NCBI GenBank assembly: GCA_900317585.1 | Contig: ONHG01000013.1 | Span: 1-64,000, forward strand | Length of the DNA: 64,000 nt | Source of the DNA: an uncultured Lachnospiraceae bacterium | GTDB lineage: Bacteria; Bacillota; Clostridia; Lachnospirales; Lachnospiraceae | Direction: 5' to 3' | Notes under the pieces: model-generated | Database searches by the model: none | What the model was told of the DNA's origin: nothing | The model's input: the letters and a program-made list of their open reading frames with translations, nothing else | Made by a program: the position numbers and the translations under genes | Shown here: positions 1 through 6,863 of the stretch, piece after piece | Position numbering within the stretch: the stretch's first letter is position 1 | Layout of the letters: each line of letters opens with the position of its first letter

Positions 1-660
1 GCTCTTTTCCAATGCTGTCAGGAAAACAAATGTGACTGGGGTTAAGAAAAATTTCTTGAAATTAACTCTTGACAAAAGTCACTTCATAACAGGAGAGTGT
101 ATATCTTAACAGGTGCCAACCGAGGTGGAAAGACGACAATTACACAGGCTGTTGGGCAGTTGTTTGTGTTGGCGCAGGGTGGCATATATATTCCGGGAAA
201 AGCATTTACATTTTCCCCTGTTACAGGTATTTACACCCATTTCCCGGCAGATGAGGACAAGACATTGGATTTAGGAAGGCTTGGGGAAGAGTGTAAGCGT
301 TTTAAGGCAATCTATGAGGATGCTGACAGCAGGAGTCTGCTTTTGATGAATGAATCATTTTCTACCACTTCGTTTGAAGAGGGATACTACATTGCCAAGG
401 ACAGTGTCAGGGCGATTTTACATAAGGGAATGAGGACTATTTATAATACACATATGCATAAGCTGGCATTTGATGTGGAGGAAATGAATGAAGAGCAGCA
501 GAAGGCAGAGCACACAGATGGGAAAGCGTTTTCCATGATCGTGCACATGAAGGGGACAGAGCGCTCATATCAGATTGAAATGGCGCCTCCGGAGGGCAAA
601 TCCTATGCAAGCGAGATTGCGCAGAAGTACGGGGTTACTTATGAGATGCTGGTGAAATAA
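1..660 (+). pseudogene. MutS-family ATPase domain fragment, frameshifted
   Basis: This is the C-terminal ATPase part of a MutS-related protein, cut by the window edge. The main reading frame (97-660, 187 residues, GTG first codon) begins at a Walker A loop GANRGGKTT, followed by a Walker B-like LLLMNES and an HMH motif, the order found in MutS domain V. The preceding 95 bases are open in another frame and read as a plausible upstream continuation ending ...FITGE. One base appears to be missing near position 95, where GE should run into VYILTGAN. Mismatch-recognition domains are not in the window. GTG at 97 with AGGAGA just upstream could be a chance restart. I infer a broken gene; a sequencing error at the junction is the alternative. 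Confidence 0.7.
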
Positions 661-834
661 GAAAATGAGAAGTTTGATGTAGAACTTTCAGAGTTGGCAG
701 AAAAGCAATATGATAAAAAAGTTTTGCAAAGCATAGATATTTATTGGTTTATAGAGTGGCTGGAAATAGGGTTATCATAGAAGGTATATATCACGAATTA
801 CAAGATTATGAAAATTCAATCATGTAAATTAGGG

Positions 835-866
835 AGGACAGTGTTGAGAGGACACTGTCCTTTTTG
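835..866 (+). terminator. Rho-independent terminator
   Basis: A perfect 10-bp stem (AGGACAGTGT / ACACTGTCCT, loop TGAGAGG) is followed by a T run. It closes transcription from the MutS fragment. The rest of the 661-1148 gap holds this hairpin and two promoters; I see no convincing gene in it. Confidence 0.85.
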
Positions 867-965
867 TATTATCTACACTATCGCTAATCCTATATCAAAA
901 TCCTTGGCTATTCCCATCACTGACACCACATTTTTCAGCGTTATTGTATTAAATGTAAGGAGCAC

Positions 966-1004
966 ATGAATTGTGTTGACACCCTATAATATAGGGTATA
1001 ATAT
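966..1004 (+). promoter_or_regulatory. Promoter/operator repeat, copy A
   Basis: TTGACA at 976-981 is followed by a palindrome (ACCCTATAATATAGGGT) and a TATAAT-like box at about 997-1002. The same 39 bases, with one difference, lie at 4742-4780 in front of the toxin-antitoxin pair. No gene directly follows this copy: the next promoter begins 30 bases on. It may be an orphan operator left by a lost module. Confidence 0.6.
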
Positions 1005-1034
1005 GCAAAATTTAAAATGCAAAGGATAAACTTG

Positions 1035-1079
1035 TTGACATGATGTGTGATACACAGTATACTATGTTAAACATATAGT
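1035..1079 (+). promoter_or_regulatory. padR promoter with PadR-type operator
   Basis: TTGACA (1035-1040), a 17-bp spacer and TATACT (1058-1063) form a near-consensus sigma-A promoter. A palindrome, ACTATGTTAAACATATAGT (1061-1079), overlaps the -10 box. It contains ATGT...ACAT half-sites of the kind PadR/LmrR proteins bind, so autoregulation by the next gene is likely (inference). Confidence 0.65.
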
Positions 1080-1148
1080 GTGCAACACACAATACAGTGC
1101 AATAAACACAGTGAATTTAAATAAAGGATACTGAAGGGAGGAGATTTG

Positions 1149-1484
1149 ATGAATTGTGATGAAATTGTTTCAGGATTAATTTTAGAATTCAGACGGGGCA
1201 CACTCATCATGGTAGTGTTAGCACAACTAAATAAACCAATGTATGGATATTCATTGGTAAAGGAATTAGAAGGAAAAGGTATTTCGATAGAAGGCAATAC
1301 ATTATATCCTCTACTGAGAAGACTAGAGAGTCAAGGTCTGCTAAAAAGTGAATGGGAAACTGAGGCAACGAAGCCAAGAAAATATTATATCATCACAGAA
1401 GATGGGAAGCTGGTTTATAAAAAAATTAAAGAACACTGGAAAAAATTTTCACAGTCAATCAATGTTTTAATGGAGGAAGAATAA
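1149..1484 (+). CDS. PadR-family transcriptional regulator
   Basis: A 111-residue winged-helix repressor of the PadR type. The pattern MYGYSLVKELE...GNTLYPLLRRLESQGLL...RKYYIITEDGK is the PadR signature: recognition helix followed by the beta wing. ATG at 1149 is preferred to TTG at 1146 because GGAGGAG lies at the right distance. The next gene starts one base after the stop and encodes a HAAS-domain membrane protein, the usual partner of such regulators. The pair is probably co-transcribed and self-repressed through the palindrome in the promoter. The inducer is unknown. Confidence 0.9.
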   Translation: MNCDEIVSGLILEFRRGTLIMVVLAQLNKPMYGYSLVKELEGKGISIEGNTLYPLLRRLESQGLLKSEWETEATKPRKYYIITEDGKLVYKKIKEHWKKFSQSINVLMEEE

Positions 1485-2477
1485 ATGGTAAAAAATGATT
1501 TGATCGACAGATACATTTATGCAGTTACAAAACATATGAAATCCGCCATGAAAAAAGACGTGGCGGCGGAATTAGAGACGATCATACAAGATATGTTGGA
1601 GGAACGATGTGAGGATGTTACTCCAACGGAGCGTGATATCAAAGTTGTTCTAACGGAACTGGGAACCCCGAATGAGTTGGCTTCGAAATATAAAGGTGAA
1701 ACACAGGATTGTTTGATTGGACAGCCGTATTATAGTTTATATGTGTATGTATTGAAAATTGTGACAGTGTGCATCAGTGGAGGAATGTTACTTGCTCAAA
1801 TTATGGCAGCATTAACATCGCATACAATCTGGTATATAGCTATCTATAGAACCATCGGTGGGATTTTTGGCGGTATATTGACAGGATTTGCATTTGTGAC
1901 ATTATTATTTGCATTCTTTTATAAAAAAGGAATTAAGGTGGATAGGTTAAATGATGGAATAGATAATTTGCCTCCTGTTCCACAAAAGTCTTATAGGATT
2001 TCAAAAGTAGATGCGATTGTAGGAATTGTTTTTTCGGTTATCTTCACTCTTGTATTTCTTGTATGCCCACAGATTTTATGCATTGCATTTGTAAAAAATG
2101 GGGTAGGTGTGTATGAACCGCTTTTTAATTTAGAATATATCAGACAAACATGGTATTTCATTCTTGCATTTGGAATTTTGGGTGTTACAAGGGACAGTGT
2201 GAGACTTATTGATGGCAGCTATACCAAAAGGGTGATGCTTGTTACCATTATCACCAATATTATTGATGGAGTATTAACAAGCATTTGGCTGTTAAATGAT
2301 AGGATCATGAATAGTGGATTTTTTGATGGTATTGAGCAGTTACTTGGAACGGATGCAGAAGGTATTTCACATGTTTTTATACACTATAATAAGGTATTTC
2401 TCTCAATCATCATTTTGGCATTAACAATTAATTGCATTGAGACAGTCGTGAAAGCAGTAAAATACAGTCGACAATAA
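1485..2477 (+). CDS. HAAS-domain (DUF1700-like) membrane protein
   Basis: A 330-residue protein. About 75 N-terminal soluble residues have the alpha-helical HAAS/DUF1700 layout (DVAAELETIIQDMLEER...LGTPNELASKYKG). About six hydrophobic segments follow (roughly 82-110, 125-148, 175-198, 222-240, 248-268, 305-325). Proteins of this type are coded next to PadR regulators and are thought to sense or relay envelope signals. It follows padR with no gap. Its exact role and ligand cannot be read from the sequence. Confidence 0.75.
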   Translation: MVKNDLIDRYIYAVTKHMKSAMKKDVAAELETIIQDMLEERCEDVTPTERDIKVVLTELGTPNELASKYKGETQDCLIGQPYYSLYVYVLKIVTVCISGGMLLAQIMAALTSHTIWYIAIYRTIGGIFGGILTGFAFVTLLFAFFYKKGIKVDRLNDGIDNLPPVPQKSYRISKVDAIVGIVFSVIFTLVFLVCPQILCIAFVKNGVGVYEPLFNLEYIRQTWYFILAFGILGVTRDSVRLIDGSYTKRVMLVTIITNIIDGVLTSIWLLNDRIMNSGFFDGIEQLLGTDAEGISHVFIHYNKVFLSIIILALTINCIETVVKAVKYSRQ

Positions 2478-2492
2478 AATAATTTTAGATGA

Positions 2493-2774
2493 ATCAATCT
2501 CCATTTACAAAAATGCTACAATGCATATGATTTTATTATAGCAACGTATTCCTTACATCACCTAACAGATGATGTGAAAATTCAATTTATTCAATTATTA
2601 AAAACATTATTAAAAGAGGGTGGTTGTATTCTGATCGGAGATGTGGCATTTCAAACAAGATCAGATTTAGAAAAATGTCATAAGGAAAACAAGGATGGAT
2701 GGGATGAGGATGAAATTTATTTTGTGGCAGATGTAAACTGTACCCCTTGTCAAGGACATTTTGAATTAGTGTAG
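2493..2774 (+). pseudogene. SAM-dependent methyltransferase remnant
   Basis: An open frame from 2493 reads ...YDFIIATYSLHHLTDD...LLKEGGCILIGDVAFQT, matching motifs IV-VI of class I SAM methyltransferases (the Y-SLHHL segment and the following strand). The N-terminal half with the SAM-binding GxGxG motif is absent. The frame ends at the left edge of the IS3-family element. Reading only from GTG 2574 would give 66 residues and hide the homology upstream. Cause inferred: deletion on the 5' side and truncation by IS-associated rearrangement. Confidence 0.7.
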
Positions 2775-2917
2775 TGCCTATTTTTTAGACACCTACACAA
2801 AGATGATATCCCTGATTTTGGACATTCCATCGTTGGGGTATCCACAGAAGTGGGCACATGACATTTGCAGTACCCACGGAAATGGACATACCAGTTGGTG
2901 TGATATTCTTTTTGGTT

Positions 2918-3931
2918 TTATTTTTTAGAATCTATATCAACTGCCGCTTTGCCGAGTTCTTTCGGATCCTTCCGGATGGTTGGCGGGGCAGGAGCATTCG
3001 GGATATCCAGAGGATATTCCCCCGTAGTAACAAATTTGTAGAATTCATTAGGCGACAGCTTGGCAAGATGCCACTGATACCGCCGATTGTTGTAATAATC
3101 GATATAGTCATCAATGATGACCTGAACATCAGCAAACGCAGTACATTCGGCAAGTTTCGGTTTGATATGGTCTTTCATGTGGCCGAAGAAACTTTCCTGC
3201 GGGGCATTGTCCCAGCAGTTGCCCCTGCGTGACATGGACTGGCGGAGCTTTTTATCATACAAGATGTTTATAAATTTGTGGCTGGTATAATGGCAGCCCT
3301 GATCCGAATGGATGATGGTTTCCGCCTGAAGGGACACTCCGTGATCCTCCACCAGTTTGTTGATGGTTTCCAGAACGAAATCCACTTCCAGTGATGGACT
3401 GAGTACATACGACAGTATCTGCTTGGTAAAGGCATCCAGGACAGTAGATAAATAAGCAAAGGTGCCGTTGTACGGCAGATAAGTGATGTCTGTCAGCAGG
3501 ACAATCCGTGGACCGTATGCCTCGAATTCCCGCTGAAGCAGATTGTCTGCAACATTGCTTGTCTTAAGGGCTTTGGCCATCCGCCTGTAAGGATTCGGTC
3601 CCCTGTAGGGGCAGGACAGATTAAACTTGTCCATCAGACGCCGGATCTTCTTGAGATTCATGACCACGGGCGGCTCCATGTGGAGAAGAGCCATATAGAT
3701 GCCTTTTGCACCTTTGGAATAGCCGTGCATTTTGTAGGCAGCAAGTATCAGCTCAAAGTCATCCCGGTCCTGCTGCTCTCTGCGTTCTCTTGATGGAGCA
3801 GCCTTGAGCCAGGCGTAGTAACCGCTTCGTGAAACGCCTGCCATCTCACAGAGTGTCTTAACAGACATGGTGTTATGGCTTTGCTGCATGGTGTTGTAGA
3901 TTATTTCAAAAATACAGGAAGAATCGTTCAT
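2918..3931 (-). CDS. IS3-family transposase OrfB (DDE integrase domain)
   Basis: 337 residues: an HTH_21-like N-terminal part, then an rve-type catalytic core. The DDE triad is visible in LLTDITYLPY (first Asp), HSDQGCHYTS (second Asp) and the QESFFGHMK segment (Glu). The motif MSRRGNCWDNAPQES is typical of the family. The ATG lies 12 bases past the OrfA stop in the -1 frame. The frame stays open upstream as KNFLDQNYREVGALL, so the active product is probably an OrfAB fusion made by -1 frameshifting. Length and motifs look intact. Confidence 0.93.
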   Translation of the reverse strand: MNDSSCIFEIIYNTMQQSHNTMSVKTLCEMAGVSRSGYYAWLKAAPSRERREQQDRDDFELILAAYKMHGYSKGAKGIYMALLHMEPPVVMNLKKIRRLMDKFNLSCPYRGPNPYRRMAKALKTSNVADNLLQREFEAYGPRIVLLTDITYLPYNGTFAYLSTVLDAFTKQILSYVLSPSLEVDFVLETINKLVEDHGVSLQAETIIHSDQGCHYTSHKFINILYDKKLRQSMSRRGNCWDNAPQESFFGHMKDHIKPKLAECTAFADVQVIIDDYIDYYNNRRYQWHLAKLSPNEFYKFVTTGEYPLDIPNAPAPPTIRKDPKELGKAAVDIDSKK

Positions 3932-3942
3932 GAGCAGTGCAC

Positions 3943-4368
3943 CTACTTCCCTGTAGTTCTGATCGAGGAAATTTTTTTTAGAAATTCCATTTCCTGTTTC
4001 AGATAATCTACTTCGTGCCGGAGCTGACGGATTTCGTCAGCCTCAGAGACCGGGGTGTCAGTATCAGCGGGAACCGAATGGGCTGCTGAGGTACCCCGTG
4101 AACCATATCCCTCATGGAATTCGCCGTACTTCTGGTATTCTGTACGGATATGTTGGGAAATGCTCCATATGCGGCGTTCTCCAATGATGCTGATGTCAAA
4201 ACCGTGATCTTCAAGGATTTTTCTGGGTGACTCACCGGCTTTATAGGCGGTCATGAAAATCTCCTTGAATTCTTTGGTAAGAGTGATTCTTGTTTCAGTA
4301 ACACTGTAGATGTAAGGGTTTTGACGAAGTAACTGTTGTTGTTCCTCTGTGAATAATTTTCTGCTCAT
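3943..4368 (-). CDS. IS3-family OrfA (helix-turn-helix DNA-binding protein)
   Basis: 141 residues with an N-terminal helix-turn-helix (KEFKEIFMTAYKAGESPRKI...) and a C-terminal leucine-zipper-like coiled coil (EIRQLRHEVDYLKQEMEFLKK), as in IS3 OrfA proteins that bind the element ends. Near the 3' end eight consecutive A residues on the coding strand (complement of 3972-3979) give the heptamer A AAA AAA in frame. That is the classic slippery site for -1 frameshifting into OrfB. Confidence 0.88.
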   Translation of the reverse strand: MSRKLFTEEQQQLLRQNPYIYSVTETRITLTKEFKEIFMTAYKAGESPRKILEDHGFDISIIGERRIWSISQHIRTEYQKYGEFHEGYGSRGTSAAHSVPADTDTPVSEADEIRQLRHEVDYLKQEMEFLKKISSIRTTGK

Positions 4369-4502
4369 GAAAATCCTCCATTTCTGTGATTAGAATATCA
4401 CATTTGAGAGGTAGTGTCCAAGAAACTGGGTTCACTTAGGAACGGTGTTTGAAAACAGGGGAAGGGTTAGTGAGTGTGTCTGAGAACCAGGTACTACACT
4501 AA

Positions 4503-4679
4503 TTCATGTGTCCACTGTTATGGGTACATTATAATGAGTTAAGGAAAGCATCTGACAAAGGTTATACGGATACTGTTAAAGAATTAAGAAGACAAGGTAA
4601 GAAAGTTGTTGGAATTGGTGAAAAGAAAGCTCCAAAAGAATTAAGGGATGCTTGTAGTGAATTTTTTGAGATTAAGTAA
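4503..4679 (+). pseudogene. NYN/LabA-like nuclease C-terminal remnant
   Basis: An open frame right after the IS3-family element reads ASDKGYTDTVKELRR...KKVVGIGEKKAPKELRDAC, the C-terminal end of NYN-domain (DUF88/LabA-like, PIN-fold) proteins. The catalytic N-terminal part with its acidic residues is missing. It has no start with a ribosome-binding site. The missing half is not found left of the IS, where an unrelated methyltransferase remnant sits. The element therefore marks a deletion or rearrangement rather than a simple insertion into this gene. Confidence 0.6.
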
Positions 4680-4741
4680 TATTACTTATTGGTATTAGTA
4701 GAGAAAATCGGAAGTAATGGAGGGATGGCATATATATAAAG

Positions 4742-4780
4742 ATGAATTGTGTTGACACCCTATAATATAGGGTGTAATAT
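4742..4780 (+). promoter_or_regulatory. Toxin-antitoxin promoter/operator, copy B
   Basis: TTGACA at 4752-4757 and an A/T-rich -10 region frame the palindrome ACCCTATAATATAGGGT. It lies 28 bases before the toxin start. An operator between -35 and -10 in front of a toxin-antitoxin operon is the expected site for antitoxin autorepression (inference). Copy A at 966-1004 differs at one base. Confidence 0.7.
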
Positions 4781-4807
4781 AGTTAAAAAGAGAAGGGAAA
4801 ATTACAA

Positions 4808-5155
4808 ATGACAAGAACTTTTATAGAGGTTCCGTTGTTTTCAAAAAGATGGAAAGAGATTGGATTAGGTGAGGATGAATTACGAGCACTTCAGATAATG
4901 TTACTTAAAGATCCTGTGTCAGGACCTATAATGGAAGGAACTGGTGGAATTCGCAAGGTCAGATTTCCTCTCCAAAATAGAGGTAAAAGTGGTAGCGTAC
5001 GAGTTTGTTATACTGATTTTGCGGAGTATGAAGTAATATATCTGATTACAGCATTCCAAAAAAAGAGTCAGGAAAATCTTACAGAGGAAGAAAAAAGCAT
5101 TTTAAAGAAATTAGTTAAATCGTTGAGAGAGGAAGCTGCTAAAAATAGGAGGTGA
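4808..5155 (+). CDS. RelE/HigB-like toxin of a type II toxin-antitoxin module
   Basis: 115 residues. The pattern TFIEVPLFSKRWKEIGL...DPVSGPIMEGTGGIRKVRFPL...SVRVCYTDFAEYEVIYLITAF has the RelE/ParE order: N-terminal helices, a GG-x-RK(V/L)R loop, and strands with conserved basic and aromatic residues. Such toxins cleave mRNA on the ribosome. It overlaps the antitoxin's possible GTG start and sits 12 bases upstream of the preferred ATG. Toxin-first order is typical of HigBA-like pairs. The catalytic residues are not certain from sequence alone. Confidence 0.85.
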   Translation: MTRTFIEVPLFSKRWKEIGLGEDELRALQIMLLKDPVSGPIMEGTGGIRKVRFPLQNRGKSGSVRVCYTDFAEYEVIYLITAFQKKSQENLTEEEKSILKKLVKSLREEAAKNRR

Positions 5156-5160
5156 TTTCT

Positions 5161-5466
5161 ATGAGCTCATTATTTGAGGATTTAAAAGAAGGACTCGAGG
5201 AAGCTATAGCTTATGAGAAAGGATATGGAGCGGGGAGAGTAAAAACATATATGATTTTGCCGGTCAAAGAGTATAGTGGAAAAGAAATACGTGATATTAG
5301 GACAAAGGCGGGGATGACTCAAAGTGTATTTGCTTCATATATGGGGGTTTCAATTAAAACAGTGGAAGCATGGGAAGGTGGTAGAACTCATCCGACAGGA
5401 CCGGTGTTCAGGCTTTTAGATATTCTTTCTAAAAGCGAAGAAATGGAGTATATTGTTGCTAAATAA
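5161..5466 (+). CDS. HigA-like antitoxin (XRE-family HTH)
   Basis: 101 residues from ATG 5161, chosen because AGGAGGTG (from 5148) fits it; GTG at 5152 would add three residues and overlap the toxin stop. The C-terminal half is a Cro/C1-type helix-turn-helix (IRDIRTKAGMTQSVFASYMG then VSIKTVEAWEGGRTHPTG). The N-terminal half probably wraps the toxin. It should neutralise the upstream toxin and repress the operon through the palindrome at about 4757-4773. Confidence 0.88.
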   Translation: MSSLFEDLKEGLEEAIAYEKGYGAGRVKTYMILPVKEYSGKEIRDIRTKAGMTQSVFASYMGVSIKTVEAWEGGRTHPTGPVFRLLDILSKSEEMEYIVAK

Positions 5467-5746
5467 GCATAGAAATGGGCAGTAGATTATCTGTCAGTTT
5501 TTTATAACATTACATGCAGTAGAATTCTTTTATTATGGCATATTAGTGGTAGAATGGCTGGTTTACTTTATTGTTAGAAGTTTTAAACAATAAATTTCAG
5601 TAATACTGAGAGACGAATTTGACTAAATCAAGTGCTTTTATTGAACGAGATGGTATCATTTACTATATTCGCCTTGGATATACGTTGGATTATCAACAAT
5701 CTGGGATTCCATTCGGATTAAAAAAGTAGCAATTGCGGAAGAAAAT
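5467..5746 (+). other. Intergenic stretch with a tiny unassigned ORF
   Basis: AT-rich and without clear promoter or terminator. A 36-codon frame (5619-5729, TTG first codon) reads TKSAFIERDGIIYYIRLGYT and looks protein-like. It has no good ribosome-binding site and I cannot assign it. It may be a relic of a mobile-element gene. Confidence 0.3.
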
Positions 5747-5995
5747 ATGAAAAAAACAAAACATATTCAAGAAATTAGAGAATGTAAAAATACATTTTCA
5801 AGAGCATTGACAGAAGTATTAAATTCTAACAGTCTACCAAATGGGGGTGTGAAATTTTGTCAAATGGAGGATTGTCGATTAGAAAAAGAAACGAAGCAAT
5901 GGGTATGGTTATCGTATTATAATTGTTATACACACAATCAGAGAGTAACGCAAAAGTTCAGAAATGTATATGATTTTTCATTTATAAGAAGGTAG
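5747..5995 (+). CDS. Small hypothetical protein
   Basis: 82 residues, not recognised. The sequence is polar with a C-terminal aromatic-rich segment (WVWLSYYNCYTHNQ) and no membrane segment or zinc motif. The ribosome-binding site is weak (GCGGAAG about 15 bases upstream). It lies in a region full of gene remnants and could itself be a truncated gene, with a natural N-terminus but a lost C-terminus. Confidence 0.4.
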   Translation: MKKTKHIQEIRECKNTFSRALTEVLNSNSLPNGGVKFCQMEDCRLEKETKQWVWLSYYNCYTHNQRVTQKFRNVYDFSFIRR

Positions 5996-6067
5996 TTTCA
6001 TGTTCATTAGAGTACAAACTTCAAGCTTGCAAGGTTGAATCCCTTTGACCATTATATTTAGTTGGAA

Positions 6068-6595
6068 ATGAGAAACAGAATGAGAAAAATAGTAGCAGCT
6101 ACAGAAGAAAATAAAGAAGAAATTTTAAAATTGTATAAGATACAGCTCGGCAGGGAATTTTGTCCATGGGACGATTCATATCCGGGAATGAAGGAAATTG
6201 AGTTTGATCTTGGTAGAGAATCTTTGTTTGTAATGATTGATGGGCAGGAGATTAATGCTGATGCCGGAAGCAAAGAGGACAGAATTATCGCAGCAATTTC
6301 AATTGATGATGATCCACAGGTGGAGAGGCTTGATTGCTGGAGCCATAAGCTGGCACCCGGGGCTGAGCTTTCAAGACTTGCGGTTCATCCGGATTTTCAG
6401 AATCAGAAAATTGCGAGACAAATGCTGGTATTTGGGATGGAAGAGCTCGCAAGGAGAGGATACAAAAGTGTGCATTTTTTAGTCAACAAGCTTAATGTGA
6501 AGGCTCTGCGCTCGTATGCAGTGTTTGGATTTGATACAGTGGGTGAATGCAGCCTGTTTGGGCAGCCGTTTTTGTGCTATGAAAAGAGTCTGTAA
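6068..6595 (+). CDS. GNAT-family N-acetyltransferase
   Basis: About 175 residues. The acetyl-CoA-binding motif A is visible as ELSRLAVHPDFQNQKIARQM (beta4, V-x-P, Q-x-x-x-x-A/G), followed by beta5 SVHFLVNKLNVKALRSYAVFGF, the usual Y-xx-xGF end of GNAT domains. The substrate is unknown. TTG 6062, ATG 6068 and ATG 6080 are all possible starts; none has a strong ribosome-binding site, and 6080 (MRKIVAATEEN) would resemble typical GNAT N-termini best. It is the last gene before tRNA-Leu. Confidence 0.82.
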   Translation: MRNRMRKIVAATEENKEEILKLYKIQLGREFCPWDDSYPGMKEIEFDLGRESLFVMIDGQEINADAGSKEDRIIAAISIDDDPQVERLDCWSHKLAPGAELSRLAVHPDFQNQKIARQMLVFGMEELARRGYKSVHFLVNKLNVKALRSYAVFGFDTVGECSLFGQPFLCYEKSL

Positions 6596-6623
6596 AAAAA
6601 TATGATTTTTTTGAAAAAAGTGC

Positions 6624-6652
6624 TTGCATTTTTGAAAACAATCTGATATTAT
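6624..6652 (+). promoter_or_regulatory. tRNA-Leu(AAG) promoter
   Basis: TTGCAT (6624-6629), a 17-bp spacer and TATTAT (6647-6652) end 40 bases before the tRNA. The tRNA-Leu(CAG) gene at 19343 has the same TTGCAT box and spacing, which supports the call. Confidence 0.75.
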
Positions 6653-6692
6653 ATACAAGTCGCGTGAGACAAGCGGCGGAAACAAAATATAT

Positions 6693-6777
6693 GCGGAAGT
6701 GTCGGAACTGGCAGACGAGCAAGACTAAGGATCTTGTGATTATTGCAATCGTGTGGGTTCAAGTCCCATCTTCCGCA
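6693..6777 (+). tRNA. tRNA-Leu (anticodon AAG)
   Basis: A class II tRNA with a long variable arm. Acceptor strands are GCGGAAG (6693-6699) and CTTCCGC (6770-6776), discriminator A at 6777. The anticodon stem is CAAGA/TCTTG around loop CTAAGGA, giving anticodon AAG, which should be edited to inosine and read CUN codons. The T arm is GGGTTCAAGTCCC. CCA is not encoded. The 3' end is the attachment site of the adjoining element, which restores a complete tRNA. Confidence 0.93.
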
Positions 6778-6779
6778 TT
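6756..6779 (+). repeat. attL of the tRNA-Leu element
   Basis: 24 bases covering the T-arm and acceptor 3' half of tRNA-Leu(AAG), beginning GGTTCAAGTCCC and ending CCGCATT. They are identical to 17932-17955. The flanking bases differ on both sides, so this is the full core repeat. Confidence 0.92.
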
Positions 6780-6793
6780 AAGTTTTTTTGGTG

Positions 6794-6834
6794 AAACCCT
6801 TGAAAGTATTGGCTTTCAGGGGTTTTGCTTTTTA
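6794..6834 (+). terminator. Terminator downstream of tRNA-Leu
   Basis: AAACCCTTGAAAG pairs with CTTTCAGGGGTTT across a 6-base loop, followed by TGCTTTTT. It lies inside the element, just right of attL, so the element supplies a new terminator for the tRNA it integrated into. Confidence 0.85.
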
Positions 6835-6843
6835 ATGAAAAGT

Positions 6844-6863
6844 GGTTGACCCCGGTTGACCCC
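6844..6863. repeat. Tandem GGTTGACCCC boxes at the left end
   Basis: Two abutting copies of GGTTGACCCC (6844-6853 and 6854-6863) overlap the 3' end of the integrase gene. Similar boxes lie at 17853-17862 and 17865-17874 near attR. Position at both ends suggests arm-type integrase binding sites (inference). Confidence 0.55.

Larger units (their letters stand above)
2770..4498 (-). mobile_element. IS3-family (IS150-like) insertion sequence
   Basis: About 1.73 kb. It carries the two overlapping-frame genes of the IS3 family on the minus strand. The ends are imperfect inverted repeats, TGTAGTGCCT...TTAGACAC on the left and, read inward, TGTAGTACCT...CAGACAC on the right, resembling the IS150-group TGTACTG ends. 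The bases just outside (GAATTAG left, CTAATTC right) are inverted rather than direct copies, so no target duplication is evident. Two unrelated broken genes flank it. Confidence 0.8.
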
